DNA of 64,000 nucleotides from Lentilactobacillus kisonensis DSM 19906 = JCM 15041 (GCF_001434135.1 NZ_AZEB01000006.1:1-64000); one strand, 5' to 3'; numbered from the stretch's first letter, positions 1 to 8,745 are shown. Notes: generated by a model from the sequence alone, not told the origin. Program-made: numbers and translations.

Positions 1-7
1 GTACTAA

Positions 8-62
8 AAAATGGGACTGGGCCATATCCGGGGATTTAACCGGTGGGCCTCAATCCCATTTT
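8..62. terminator. inverted repeat, likely bidirectional terminator
   Basis: AAAATGGGA at the left pairs with TCCCATTTT at the right, and GGGCC/GGCC extends the stem. A T-rich tail follows on the + strand. It probably ends transcription of a gene left of the window. Confidence 0.55.
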
Positions 63-195
63 GGTGTCATTTAGAAGAGCACGATGCGTTCATCAATCTT
101 TGGTAATTACTTTTATTAGTAACGACTATCTTGGAATTAACCAATCGTTTGCCACTATTCTTTTTTAGATTTAAATAAGGGGGGAAGAAATCGAT

Positions 196-231
196 ACACG
201 ACATATTTTAAAATAGGTCGTGTCATCTTTT
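196..231 (+). terminator. Rho-independent terminator-like hairpin
   Basis: ACACGAC and GTCGTGT form a 7-bp stem around an AT-rich loop, followed by a CTTTTT run. No gene is visible just upstream, so it may terminate a short or unrecognised transcript. Confidence 0.45.
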
Positions 232-292
232 TGAGGGTAACCGTTTGTAAAAAGTTTTCCGAAATTCAGTCCACGAGGCTAATATAAAAAAT

Positions 293-327
293 AACCTCAC
301 TCTTGATGAAAGAATGAGGTTGCTTTT
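293..327 (+). terminator. Rho-independent terminator
   Basis: AACCTCAcTCTT pairs with AAGAaTGAGGTT across a five-base loop, with one mismatch, followed by GCTTTT. It sits just upstream of the small toxin-like locus and would insulate it. Confidence 0.55.
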
Positions 328-366
328 GAAGATTAAGTTCCCCTATGGATAATTCATGGGGTCCTG

Positions 367-372
367 TATAAT
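367..372 (+). promoter_or_regulatory. -10 box of small toxin-like gene
   Basis: A perfect TATAAT lies about 90 bp before the small membrane ORF. No convincing -35 box is seen. A CCCC..GGGG dyad at 341-360 overlaps the region where one would sit. Confidence 0.45.
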
Positions 373-457
373 TGTTAATGTAGGAAGTTAGTGACGGTTG
401 GCAAATCTAAGTAAGAAGGTGATGCCTATGGGATAACAACTCGTAGAACACAGTCTG

Positions 458-607
458 ATGAAAGGAAAAGCCATTTTGAGTGATCTTGGATCAGTCATTG
501 TAATCGTTAGTGGATTGACGGCATTGATTCTGGCAGTTTCGACACTGCTAAATGCGGTTGCTAAACTAATGATTGCATGGCGAAAATTCAGGAAGCACAA
601 AAAATAA
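458..607 (+). CDS. small hydrophobic peptide, candidate type I toxin
   Basis: A 49-residue ORF with one membrane segment (about residues 11-36, rich in V, I, L and A) and a strongly basic tail (WRKFRKHKK), the usual build of type I toxin or holin-like peptides in lactobacilli. The best Shine-Dalgarno (AGAAGG, 415-419) does not serve this ATG. It serves ATG 422, which opens a four-codon ORF (MPMG, stop TAA at 434-436) in the same frame as the peptide. Either the longer gene has a nonsense codon, or a short leader ORF is translationally coupled to the toxin. A shared terminator and an antisense promoter lie downstream. I do not recognise a specific named family. Confidence 0.5.
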   Translation: MKGKAILSDLGSVIVIVSGLTALILAVSTLLNAVAKLMIAWRKFRKHKK

Positions 608-608
608 A

Positions 609-648
609 GACCATTCCACTAACTTTGACGAGTTTGGAATGATCTTAT
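609..648. terminator. bidirectional terminator between toxin-like mRNA and antisense RNA
   Basis: GACCATTCCA pairs with TGGAATGATC. On the minus strand the stem is followed by TTTATTTTTT, a strong terminator. On the + strand it follows the stop codon of the small peptide by two bases. Confidence 0.6.
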
Positions 649-724
649 AGTTCCACACAATGTCACCATCTTTAACGGTTCTACATCGGAGCGCTGTTCC
701 AGCAGTGCTCCTTTTTCATACTCA
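640..724 (-). ncRNA. candidate antisense RNA (type I antitoxin)
   Basis: A minus-strand promoter with an extended -10 (TGC-TATAAT, complement of 726-734) would start a transcript near 720 that runs toward the toxin-like ORF and stops at the shared terminator. The transcript begins with a stable hairpin (GGAGC...GCTCC, about 690-715). Convergent transcripts sharing one terminator are the layout of the Fst/par type of type I system. Base-pairing repeats with the toxin leader are short (ACGGTT, ATAACAACT), so the assignment is tentative. Confidence 0.45.
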
Positions 725-963
725 AATTATAGCATGTTTAATGCATAACAACTACCAAGACTATTTATTTTTGTAATTTTCATATTGGCGTTTGGTGGTT
801 AATATTATTATTTTGTAAACTATGGTGCGGGCGATGATAACGTGGTGGGTCCTAAGAGATTTGCTGCACTGCTGAACCTAACTAGATAAAACTGGATACG
901 CTTAGTTTGATAGATTCAATTGCTCTTATCATAAATGACATTTAAACAACTAGGTTAAAGTCA

Positions 964-992
964 TTTAGCAGCCCTCTTAATCGTGCTATAAT
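964..992 (+). promoter_or_regulatory. promoter of the type II toxin-antitoxin pair
   Basis: TTTAGC, a 17-bp spacer, then TATAAT preceded by TGC (extended -10). It is followed by GGAGG at 1006-1010, seven bases before the antitoxin ATG. Confidence 0.6.
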
Positions 993-1017
993 TAAAAAAG
1001 GGATTGGAGGATTTCAA

Positions 1018-1329
1018 ATGAAAACTTTGAATGTACCGACTACAAATATGACGACGTTAAAGAAGTCACCAACTAAAGCCTTTGAAGAAGCTCGGAAGCG
1101 TAAAACGGGGCTTTATGTTTTCAACAGGGATACTCCTGCAGGGGTCGTTTTGTCTGTGGAAGACTATGAACAACTGGTTAATGATAATAATGCATTGCAA
1201 GATAAGTTATATGGTTTAGAAATTAAAAGCCGCCTTGATGAGAAAAATCCCGATTTAATTGATGAGGACAAAGTTGATGGTAATACTTTAAAAAAGATTG
1301 ATTTTGATGATAATGACGGGTGGGAATGA
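1018..1329 (+). CDS. type II antitoxin, Phd/YefM family
   Basis: A 103-residue protein with the Phd/YefM layout: an N-terminal DNA-binding half (MTTLKKSPTKAFEEARK) that reads like the Phd fold, the common 'GLYVFNRDTPAGVVLSVEDYE' type core (residues about 31-51), and an acidic C-terminal tail (DFDDNDGWE) that would wrap the toxin. It has its own promoter and a strong GGAGG site. The stop overlaps the toxin start by ATGA, so the two are translationally coupled and antitoxin is made first. Antitoxins of this family usually repress their own operon, though no operator palindrome was obvious. Confidence 0.8.
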   Translation: MKTLNVPTTNMTTLKKSPTKAFEEARKRKTGLYVFNRDTPAGVVLSVEDYEQLVNDNNALQDKLYGLEIKSRLDEKNPDLIDEDKVDGNTLKKIDFDDNDGWE

Positions 1330-1673
1330 TGGTGCCTACTGACTACCACCTAAAATACTTTCGACAAGCTGCCAAAGAAAAACGTCATCTTGATGGTTCA
1401 CAGCTGAAAATTGTTAATAAGGGGCTTAAGCGAATTAAAGTTCAAGGTATGAAAGCAGGGAAGCCTTTGAATAGTGATTTAAAAGATTGCCGCGAAATTA
1501 AACATCGTGAATTGGACCTTAGAATTATTTTTCGTCAAAATCCTAACAATAAGAAGCATATTGATATCGTTGGGATTGGGAAACGGGAAGCCAAGCTGGC
1601 CTATAAACAGGCCAGTTATCGTTTGAGCTATCATAATGCTTCTTTAAATGTTGATGATATAAGCCAAGACTAG
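1326..1673 (+). CDS. type II toxin, RelE/ParE superfamily
   Basis: A 115-residue basic protein. I start it at ATG 1326, which overlaps the antitoxin stop (ATGA). An in-frame GTG at 1320 and ATG at 1329 are alternatives. The signature is the middle strand region, where KPLNSDLKDCREIKHRELDLRIIF-like sequence (about residues 47-70) matches the RelE/ParE beta-sheet core of 'L.g..glrelR....yRiiy' form, followed by IVGIGKREAKLAY. Proteins of this fold either cut mRNA in the ribosome or inhibit gyrase, and sequence alone does not say which. A strong terminator follows directly. Confidence 0.75.
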   Translation: MMVPTDYHLKYFRQAAKEKRHLDGSQLKIVNKGLKRIKVQGMKAGKPLNSDLKDCREIKHRELDLRIIFRQNPNNKKHIDIVGIGKREAKLAYKQASYRLSYHNASLNVDDISQD

Positions 1674-1696
1674 TACTGTACGTTTACATTAATAGG

Positions 1697-1738
1697 ACAC
1701 CCCTCAATACTACCTAGTTAGGCATTGAGGGGTGTTTT
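1697..1738 (+). terminator. Rho-independent terminator of TA operon
   Basis: ACACCCCTCAAT pairs perfectly with ATTGAGGGGTGT, followed by TTTT. It lies 24 bp after the toxin stop. Confidence 0.85.
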
Positions 1739-1841
1739 AGTGTGGTAAATTTTATATAAAGATTTGCTGCTAGCTATTTTAATCTTGTGAAATTAAGTTA
1801 GGATAGTTGCATCACTTATTAAGAAATTGGAGGTATTCGGT

Positions 1842-3149
1842 TTGAATAAAGCCACCTCAAGTAGTCATCAGTATTTTTTGAAATGGGTTCTCGTTGCGAG
1901 CTTTAGCCTGGCGATCCTTTTTGCAATCTTTTTGGCGCCATCTGCTGGGGCGAAAAAGTTGCCAGCTTTTCAGGCTAAGGAAGCCTATGTAATGGACGCC
2001 AAGACGGGCCAAGTGTTGTATCAGAAAAACGCGGACACAAAACGCCCTATTGCGAGTCTGTCGAAATTGATGACGTTATATCTAACTAAAAAAGCGATCG
2101 ATCATCACAAAATAAAGTGGAACCAAAAAGTTCCAGTTGATGATGAATTAATTAAGATGAGTAAGGATCCGACACTGGGCGGGTTTAAGATTAAGCGCTC
2201 TGGCGAATTTACCGTTAGGCAGCTGTATCAAGCAGCCTTAATTGCCTCTTCAAACTCAGCGGCAATTGCTCTTGGCAAATTGGTAGGTGGCGGCAATAAC
2301 ACTCAGTTTATTAACATGATGAATCGACAAGCTGAAAAGTGGGGGATCGAAGCCACCTTTGTCAGTAGTTCTGGCCTCGATAATACCGACTTAAGCAAAT
2401 ATCACTATCAAGTGCCGCATACAACTAGCAAAGCCCAGAACATGGTGAGCGCGTCAGCAATTTCTAAGGTCGCCGCGAAGGTTCTTGGCATTTTTCCAAC
2501 GATCACTCAGTGGAGCAATCAGTCGACAATGAAGGTTGGCAAGCAGTGGTTGGTTAACTCCAATAACTTATTGAAAAATAAGGTCTACTACCGGAAAAGT
2601 AATCATGTAGATGGCTTAAAGACTGGTTACACAATTAACGCTGGCCTGTGTTTAACCGTGACGTTCTGGCATAATGGCCGCCACTTGATTGCCACGATTA
2701 TTGATAGTGACTCGGTCTTTACGTCAATGGATCGGTTGATTCAACAAATTGATAAAAATTATAATAAGGTCAATGTGTCCTTAAACACCCATCGATTTAG
2801 GCTAGATGACCAGTCAGTAACGGCCACCCCCGAAGAACCAAAGACCGCCATTTGGCGCCAGAATTCAGCACAAAAGCCGCAAGCTGTTAAGTATGTCTTA
2901 ACTAAAAAAGCGACGCCGGTTACCAAGGGACAACCAATTGGTTACGCGGAAATTAAACTAACAAATAGCCGTGGGATGGCAAAAGTTCCGATGCTGGCAA
3001 CTAAGGATGTGGGTGCAAAGCAGCAGTCTAAACAAAAGAAATCACCCCAACACAAATCTCTGTTAGCTTCAATTGGCAGCGTCCTACTAGGCTTTTTTGA
3101 CGGGATCTATCACCTAATGGTTAATTTTGCTAAGTTTATGGCAAGGTGA
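1842..3149 (+). CDS. dacA: D-alanyl-D-alanine carboxypeptidase (PBP5-like)
   Basis: A 435-residue serine peptidase of family S11 that trims the terminal D-Ala from peptidoglycan stem peptides outside the cell. I chose TTG 1842 because GGAGG at 1829-1833 is eight bases upstream; the longer reading would start inside that ribosome site. A signal/anchor segment (about residues 15-36) ends before AGA-KK. The three active-site motifs are present: SLSK (S72-K75, nucleophile), SSN in place of SxN, and KTG in 'DGLKTGYT'. The C-terminal beta domain (about 290-380) is followed by a basic stretch and a last hydrophobic helix (LLASIGSVLLGFFDGIYHL), the usual amphipathic membrane anchor. Confidence 0.93.
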   Translation: MNKATSSSHQYFLKWVLVASFSLAILFAIFLAPSAGAKKLPAFQAKEAYVMDAKTGQVLYQKNADTKRPIASLSKLMTLYLTKKAIDHHKIKWNQKVPVDDELIKMSKDPTLGGFKIKRSGEFTVRQLYQAALIASSNSAAIALGKLVGGGNNTQFINMMNRQAEKWGIEATFVSSSGLDNTDLSKYHYQVPHTTSKAQNMVSASAISKVAAKVLGIFPTITQWSNQSTMKVGKQWLVNSNNLLKNKVYYRKSNHVDGLKTGYTINAGLCLTVTFWHNGRHLIATIIDSDSVFTSMDRLIQQIDKNYNKVNVSLNTHRFRLDDQSVTATPEEPKTAIWRQNSAQKPQAVKYVLTKKATPVTKGQPIGYAEIKLTNSRGMAKVPMLATKDVGAKQQSKQKKSPQHKSLLASIGSVLLGFFDGIYHLMVNFAKFMAR

Positions 3150-3238
3150 GGGTAGAAATGATGTTATATTCTTACACTTGCCTTTCCTGGTGACCGGATG
3201 TGTTTTTAATGTAAGGAATAGTAGGGGGGTTCATTGAT

Positions 3239-3364
3239 ATGGTAGGACGTCCAAATAGTAGCGCTTTTTGGCTAGTTGTTGATGAACAAGAGAAAAAATA
3301 TGGCAGTGTTAATACACCAGAAGTTGATTGGGACTCAGATGTTGGTTCGGAGGATTTTGACTAA
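3239..3364 (+). CDS. small acidic protein, unknown
   Basis: A 41-residue ORF preceded by a strong AGGGGGG (3222-3228) at a slightly long spacing. The sequence is soluble, with an acidic C-terminus (DWDSDVGSEDFD) and no membrane segment. It is followed by a good terminator, so it looks like a single-gene transcript between dacA and the ABC operon. I do not recognise it. The clean ribosome site and terminator support it more than its sequence does. Confidence 0.5.
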   Translation: MVGRPNSSAFWLVVDEQEKKYGSVNTPEVDWDSDVGSEDFD

Positions 3365-3425
3365 TGCCATTACATCAAGCTGATATCCTCTTTCAAAACT
3401 TAATAAAACGAAGTGATCAATCATG

Positions 3426-3457
3426 CAATCATTCTGTATAGGAATGATTGTTTTTTT
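3426..3457 (+). terminator. Rho-independent terminator
   Basis: CAATCATTC pairs with GAATGATTG across a short loop, followed by seven T. It ends the small ORF transcript. Between here and 3700 I see no gene, only the probable promoter area of the ABC operon. Confidence 0.85.
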
Positions 3458-3700
3458 GTTAAATACAGGCGATTAAGCATCGAATATGATCTCAATCAAG
3501 CTAGAAAAGCTTTTAAACGGAACAATTGAAGATGAGTGTATTAACTGTCTTGGATTGTGCATTGAAGCGAACTGGAAATGGTGGCAGCTCCTCGTTACTT
3601 TGACTATTTACAATTTTTACACTTTCGAAACAAAAAATTTGCCGTCGTTTTACATCACCTTGTTATCCTAAAATTAATCGCAAACAGGGAGGATTATTTC

Positions 3701-4984
3701 ATGATGAACTTTAGACACGGTTTCAAGAGGTTAATCGGTCTGCTGTCAATTGCTGGGGTGGCACTTTTATTTGCTGGGTGTTCCAAATCAGCGGCTACCA
3801 AGACAACGCATATTACATACTGGCACGTTAACGCGGAAACCCAAGGTGGGGCGTCCGTTAATAAGCTGGTGAAGGAATTTAACAAGACCCACAAACACAT
3901 CAAGGTGACTGCCAAGTTTAACCCCAACATGTATCAAGGGTTAATGCAGAATTTGCAGTCTGCTCAAGCTTCAGGCAAAGTTCCTGATATCGTTCAAGTC
4001 GGTTGGGCGTTTACCAACTACTTCTCTGATAACTTCAAATACATGACACCAACCGATGCCGCTCAGAAATTTGATAAGAGTAAGCGTGCCATTACTAATA
4101 ACTTCTCAACGCAATCGCTGTCGTTTGCAAAAAACGCCAAGGGAAAATTAGTTGGCCTGCCATATTCACTCAGTACGCCAATCCTATTTACCAATGACAG
4201 CATGCTTGCTAAATACGGGATTAAGAAGAGCAGCTTAGGTACCTGGGAAGGGGTTCAAGCCGCTGCTAAGACGATTAAACAAAAGAGTGGCAATTACGGG
4301 CTCTATATTCAAGAACCAGCCGATACATGGGCCCAACAAGCCATGATGTTAAGCAACGGCGCCCAGATTAAGAATGCTGCCGGTAAGGCTGCATTTGCCA
4401 GTGCACAAGGCGTTAAAGCTTACCAACTTTATCAAAACATGGTGCTTAAGGATAAGACCGCCATTCACACACCCTGGGCTCAGGGGATGGATGACTTTAC
4501 CAACGGCAAGGTTGCCATGGCGTTCACCACGGTTGCCCAAGCATCACATATTAAACAAAGTGTCAGTTTTAAAGCTTCGTCACAGATTGCACCAACCTTT
4601 AAGGGCAATAAATTAACCGTTCCAGTTGGTGGTTCAATGTTGGCCTTGACTTCTCAAGATAGTGCTAAGCAAAAAGCTGCTTGGACATTTGAAAAGTGGT
4701 TGTACAAAAATGACTCGCTGTTAACTTGGGATAAAGGGACAGGTTACTTACCGCCAACTAAGACTGCTCTGGATTCACCACAATTTAAGAAATACTTGGC
4801 CGCCAACCCAATGATTAAGCCAGCTACCGAAGAATTGGCGAATGCCGTTCCTTGGACCTCATTCCCTAAGAATGGGTTGGATGCAGAACAGGATATGATT
4901 GATGCCCGTGACAAGATATTAACTGGTAGTAACGTATCCCAGACACTAAAGGCCGCTCAGGAGAAAATCAATGCTCAACAATAA
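3701..4984 (+). CDS. ABC importer substrate-binding lipoprotein (CUT1/UgpB-like)
   Basis: A 427-residue extracellular solute-binding protein. The start is ATG 3701 after GGGAGG; the longer open frame upstream has no ribosome site. The N-terminus is a lipoprotein signal ending in the lipobox LFAGC, so it is tethered to the outer face of the membrane. The mature part begins with 'ITYWHVNAE', typical of family 1 sugar/UgpB binding proteins. It heads a five-gene operon: binding protein, two permeases, ATPase and a phosphoesterase. The overlap with the next gene (14 bp) implies coupling. UgpB proteins bind glycerol-3-phosphate or glycerophosphodiesters. That ligand is inferred here from the phosphoesterase neighbour only; a sugar is the alternative. 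Confidence 0.85.
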   Translation: MMNFRHGFKRLIGLLSIAGVALLFAGCSKSAATKTTHITYWHVNAETQGGASVNKLVKEFNKTHKHIKVTAKFNPNMYQGLMQNLQSAQASGKVPDIVQVGWAFTNYFSDNFKYMTPTDAAQKFDKSKRAITNNFSTQSLSFAKNAKGKLVGLPYSLSTPILFTNDSMLAKYGIKKSSLGTWEGVQAAAKTIKQKSGNYGLYIQEPADTWAQQAMMLSNGAQIKNAAGKAAFASAQGVKAYQLYQNMVLKDKTAIHTPWAQGMDDFTNGKVAMAFTTVAQASHIKQSVSFKASSQIAPTFKGNKLTVPVGGSMLALTSQDSAKQKAAWTFEKWLYKNDSLLTWDKGTGYLPPTKTALDSPQFKKYLAANPMIKPATEELANAVPWTSFPKNGLDAEQDMIDARDKILTGSNVSQTLKAAQEKINAQQ

Positions 4985-5915
4985 CTCACAAATTGAAGAA
5001 GCTGTTAATAGCCGTTATGGCCCGCGGGCTTCCCGCAAGCCGAGAAGACGGCTTTTGCCGTTTTTATACCTATTACCATCCGCACTACTACTATTGGTGT
5101 TTATGATTATTCCAATTGGCTACACCTTTTATCTGAGTTTCTTTAACTGGAACCTGATCGCGCCAACCAAGGAATTTGTCGGGCTTGCCAATTACGTCAA
5201 CGTGTTTACCGACCCAACAAACCAGAAAGTTATTTTGAATACCCTGGTATACATTGTGCTGTTGGTTATCTTAAACTTCATTTTGCCCTATTTCATTTCC
5301 CTAATCGTTAATTTCTTCATTGGCAAAATGAAGGGGCCTTACAAAATCCTGTTCTTCATTCCCAGTTTGTTTTCATTGGTAGTTGGGGCAATGCTATTTT
5401 CTTGGATTTTAAACCCGGTTTCTGGCCCACTGGCGCTGTTCCTAAGAGACTTCGGAATGAAAGTGCCGCAATGGACCAATTCTGGGGCCATGGCGATTGT
5501 GGTGATTTGCCTAATTACCAACTGGAAAGTCTTTGGGTACAACTTTATCCTGCTGCTAACAGGATTAGGAGCGGTTCCTAAGAACATTTTAGACGCGGCT
5601 GCCCTGGATGGTGTTCCCAAGTGGCGGGTCATTTGGAATATTGTATTGCCGCTTAACCGTGGGGTTGCTATTTACGTCTTCATCTTAACGATCGTCCAAG
5701 GACTCCAGTATGTCTTCACGCCCATCAACGTGATTACGCAGGGTGGACCATACTATGGGTCTTCAAACCTGTTGTATCATACCTATTTAAATGCCTTCGT
5801 CTTGTATAAAACCGGGAATGCATCGGCGTTGGCAACCGTCACGTTTGTCATTTTCTTGATTCTGTTATTCATTGAAATCAAGTTTGTTGAGGGGAGGCAC
5901 AAGGATGCTGACTGA
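4971..5915 (+). CDS. ABC importer permease, UgpA/MalF-like
   Basis: A 314-residue inner-membrane permease of the CUT1 type with about six membrane segments, the first at residues about 28-50. The cytoplasmic EAA loop that docks on the ATPase is seen as 'LDAAALDGVPKWRVI' (about residues 204-218). It overlaps the binding-protein gene by 14 bp and the next permease by 11 bp, so the set is translated as a unit. It pairs with the next gene to form the channel. Confidence 0.88.
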   Translation: MLNNNSQIEEAVNSRYGPRASRKPRRRLLPFLYLLPSALLLLVFMIIPIGYTFYLSFFNWNLIAPTKEFVGLANYVNVFTDPTNQKVILNTLVYIVLLVILNFILPYFISLIVNFFIGKMKGPYKILFFIPSLFSLVVGAMLFSWILNPVSGPLALFLRDFGMKVPQWTNSGAMAIVVICLITNWKVFGYNFILLLTGLGAVPKNILDAAALDGVPKWRVIWNIVLPLNRGVAIYVFILTIVQGLQYVFTPINVITQGGPYYGSSNLLYHTYLNAFVLYKTGNASALATVTFVIFLILLFIEIKFVEGRHKDAD

Positions 5916-6726
5916 AAAACGGAACTGGGGCTGGCACGTCTTGTTGATCCTGATTGTCATGGCCATTATGCTGCCGGTGTTGTTCATGATTTCAAATTCG
6001 TTTAAGACGCTCCAGGAATCCTATCACGCCATTTTACAGCTCATACCTGCCAAGCCAACCTTTAGCAACTACCTAACCTTGAATAAGCAGATCAATTTAT
6101 TACGGATGGTGTCAAATACCTTCTTGATGGCAATGATCGTCACGTTGGGAAAGGTGGCAACCGGGCTCCTGGCGGCCTACGCGTTTCAAAATTTTCATTT
6201 TAAAGGGAAACGGTTGGTTTACTTTATCTTTGTTGCCACCATTTTTGTCCCCTTTACGACCGTCATGATTCCCAATTACTTGGTTATCGCAAAGATGAAT
6301 TTACTGAACAACGTGATCGGGGTTGCATTGCCACAAATGGCTGATGCGACGGGGATTATGCTGTTTATTAAAGCAATGGGGAAAATTCCAGCGAGCCTGA
6401 CTGAATCGGCAAAGGTGGATGGCATTCCGAACCGGAAAATATTTATGAACCTGATTATTCCGCTACTGAAGCCCAGTATCATCAGTGTTGGTGCGATCTT
6501 TTTCATCAATAGCTGGAATGAATACGTTTGGCCGACGCTGGTTCTTAAAGATAAGAGTAGTTTCACGCTGCCACTAGCCTTACAAAACTATATTTCCAGT
6601 GAGGGTGGCACTAATTTCCCACTGGCAATGGCGCTAGCGGTAATTATGATTGTGCCACCGTTGTTAATTTACATGATCTTTCAGCGGTATATTTTGAATA
6701 GTATCAGTACTTCAGGATTAAAGTGA
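5905..6726 (+). CDS. ABC importer permease, UgpE/MalG-like
   Basis: A 273-residue second permease. I start it at ATG 5905 because GGGGAGG is just upstream and residues before it would be translated from the end of the previous gene. It has six membrane segments and the EAA loop 'ESAKVDGIPNRKIFMN' (about residues 165-180). The start overlaps the stop of the first permease. It forms the heterodimeric channel with that protein. Substrate specificity cannot be read from it. Confidence 0.88.
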   Translation: MLTEKRNWGWHVLLILIVMAIMLPVLFMISNSFKTLQESYHAILQLIPAKPTFSNYLTLNKQINLLRMVSNTFLMAMIVTLGKVATGLLAAYAFQNFHFKGKRLVYFIFVATIFVPFTTVMIPNYLVIAKMNLLNNVIGVALPQMADATGIMLFIKAMGKIPASLTESAKVDGIPNRKIFMNLIIPLLKPSIISVGAIFFINSWNEYVWPTLVLKDKSSFTLPLALQNYISSEGGTNFPLAMALAVIMIVPPLLIYMIFQRYILNSISTSGLK

Positions 6727-6736
6727 GGATGATTCG

Positions 6737-7858
6737 ATGGCAAATACAGGCTTTTCAATTGAATTGGCAAAAATGTCTAAAAGCTACAACCAAAAAAACA
6801 ACGTGATTGATAAGATGGATCTGTCAATTGTTCCGGGTGAATTTTTGGTACTGTTGGGACCTTCTGGGTGTGGTAAGTCGACGACACTCCGGCTCATTGC
6901 CGGGCTAGAAGCGCCCACTGGTGGTAAAGTTTTGATCAACGGTAAGGATGCTTCTAAGATGAACGCAATCCAGCGAAGCATTGCGATGGTATTTCAAGAT
7001 TATGCACTTTACCCCAACATGACCGTTTATCAAAACTTGGAATACGCACTGCGGGTTCACAAAGTGCCCAAACAAGTTCGCCAGCAGCGGCTTACAGCAA
7101 TCTTAGCGTCTCTCAATTTGAGTAACTATAAAGATCGTTACCCGAGTCAATTATCCGGTGGTCAAAAACAACGGGTAGCGCTTGGTCGGGGAATGGCGAA
7201 AAAAAGCCAGATCTTTTTACTAGATGAACCGTTATCAAACATTGATGTTCAACTACGGGAAAAGGCCCGGGATGAAATTCAGAAGCTGCATGAGCAAAAT
7301 GGCCAAACAATTATCTACGTCACTCATGACCAACAAGAAGCCATGGCACTAGGTGATCGCATCGCCGTGATGAATAATGGCAAAATTCAAATGATTGATA
7401 CGCCGGAGAACCTTTACCATAATCCAACCAATTTGTTCGTGGCCCAGTTCGTGGGTACACCACAGATTAACGTGTTCAAGGCGAACTACTTTAATCACCA
7501 GCTGCTAGACGAGAGCGGTGCGGTGATTGCTAATCTGACGGCTTATCAAGATGATGGGCTACAGGAAGATACCGACTATTTAGTCGGAATTCGGCCAGAA
7601 AACGTTCAATTAACCACGGATGCAACCAAGGGGGACTTCCAGGTTGAAATTGAGAGCATTGTCGATTATGGCCGCTATAAGCAGTTAACGTTGAAAGTGT
7701 TCGACCGATTGGAAATTAAAGCGGTGGTCAGTGACTGGCAAAGGCATGGTAATCAGGCGGTTTACGCGAAGTTGACGTCTAAAGCAATTTTATTATTCGA
7801 TGCGCGAACCCATGAACGGATTCAGCCCAGTCGTAAATTGGAGCCAGTACTGGAGTGA
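6737..7858 (+). CDS. ABC importer ATPase, UgpC/MsmK-like
   Basis: A 373-residue ATPase of the CUT1 family. Walker A GPSGCGKST (about residues 40-48), Q-loop 'VFQDYALYPN', signature LSGGQKQR, Walker B 'IFLLDEPLSNID' and the switch histidine in 'VTHDQQEA' are all present. The C-terminal regulatory (TOBE/MOP) domain follows from about residue 240, the part that gives this family its long form and often senses regulators. The spacing to the permease is 10 bp. Such ATPases may energise several importers in lactobacilli. Confidence 0.92.
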   Translation: MANTGFSIELAKMSKSYNQKNNVIDKMDLSIVPGEFLVLLGPSGCGKSTTLRLIAGLEAPTGGKVLINGKDASKMNAIQRSIAMVFQDYALYPNMTVYQNLEYALRVHKVPKQVRQQRLTAILASLNLSNYKDRYPSQLSGGQKQRVALGRGMAKKSQIFLLDEPLSNIDVQLREKARDEIQKLHEQNGQTIIYVTHDQQEAMALGDRIAVMNNGKIQMIDTPENLYHNPTNLFVAQFVGTPQINVFKANYFNHQLLDESGAVIANLTAYQDDGLQEDTDYLVGIRPENVQLTTDATKGDFQVEIESIVDYGRYKQLTLKVFDRLEIKAVVSDWQRHGNQAVYAKLTSKAILLFDARTHERIQPSRKLEPVLE

Positions 7859-7864
7859 TAAAAA

Positions 7865-8722
7865 ATGACCTATAAAATTGTGCAAATTACAGATACGCCC
7901 CTCACCCCGGCTGGTGCTGAACCAGCCAATAATCAACAAGTTGACCCTGCCGATAAATTGCAGGCGGTGTTTGACGACATTTATACAACTAATGTAGCGC
8001 CTGATTTGATTGTGATTACCGGCGATTTGATTCACGAAGGCCATGCTGAGGATTACCAACGCTTTCACGATGTTTTAATGGCCCAACAGGAACGGTTAAA
8101 GGCACCAATTAAGGTTATCCTTGGCAATCATGACCGAACCAAAGCGTTTTATGAAGGTTACTTAAAGCGACCATATCAGAGCCGGTATTACGACAAGCTC
8201 GCAACTGCTGGGTGGGATTTTTACTTTTTGGATACAACTTGTGGTAACTTAGAGCCCGGCTACCTTGATCAGGATCAGCTGACCTGGTTGCAGACTAATC
8301 TCAAGCAATCGGCTAAACCAGCTCTGTTATTCATGCATCATCCACTGGCTGGACCGCCCCTAAGAAATATGGCCTATAGTATTTTACAGAATGGTGATGA
8401 TTTAGCGAAGGTGATTCAAGGTAGTACCGTGAAAGCAATTTTTTCTGGTCACGTTCACTTTGCAAATATGTATCAGGTTGGTGGTATATTAAACGTCGTT
8501 GCTGACTCAACGGCTTACCACATTAATTGCACCAACCCCCATCAGCATTTTGTGGCCGATGCAACTGCGTATAACGTTATTTATTTAGACAATCAGGCAG
8601 TTGGGGTTGAGCAGCGGCCATTAAGGCTTGGAACCAAAACGATTAACGCCTTTAAAATTCCCAATACCGATTTTTGGGATCCTAAATTGATTGTGAATGA
8701 GATGAATCAGGTGTTGAGTTAG
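7865..8722 (+). CDS. class III phosphodiesterase/metallophosphoesterase (CpdA/GpdQ-like)
   Basis: A 285-residue calcineurin-like phosphoesterase, last gene of the importer operon (6 bp after the ATPase). GD (53-54), GNHD (87-90), the 'FMHHPLAG' histidines and 'FSGHVHF' are present. GpdQ-type members hydrolyse glycerophosphodiesters and CpdA hydrolyses cyclic AMP. Its position behind a Ugp-like importer favours a role on the imported ligand. One oddity: the first metal motif, normally D-x-H, reads D10-T-P12, so the histidine is a proline (codon CCC). Either the enzyme works with a changed metal site or it is impaired. No signal peptide, so it is cytoplasmic. Confidence 0.82.
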   Translation: MTYKIVQITDTPLTPAGAEPANNQQVDPADKLQAVFDDIYTTNVAPDLIVITGDLIHEGHAEDYQRFHDVLMAQQERLKAPIKVILGNHDRTKAFYEGYLKRPYQSRYYDKLATAGWDFYFLDTTCGNLEPGYLDQDQLTWLQTNLKQSAKPALLFMHHPLAGPPLRNMAYSILQNGDDLAKVIQGSTVKAIFSGHVHFANMYQVGGILNVVADSTAYHINCTNPHQHFVADATAYNVIYLDNQAVGVEQRPLRLGTKTINAFKIPNTDFWDPKLIVNEMNQVLS

Positions 8723-8745
8723 AAACTAATTATTAAATAGACGGC

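Noticed and set aside
3486..3671. 61-residue ORF before the ABC operon
   Set aside because: No ribosome site, poor composition, and it overlaps the leader of the binding-protein gene.
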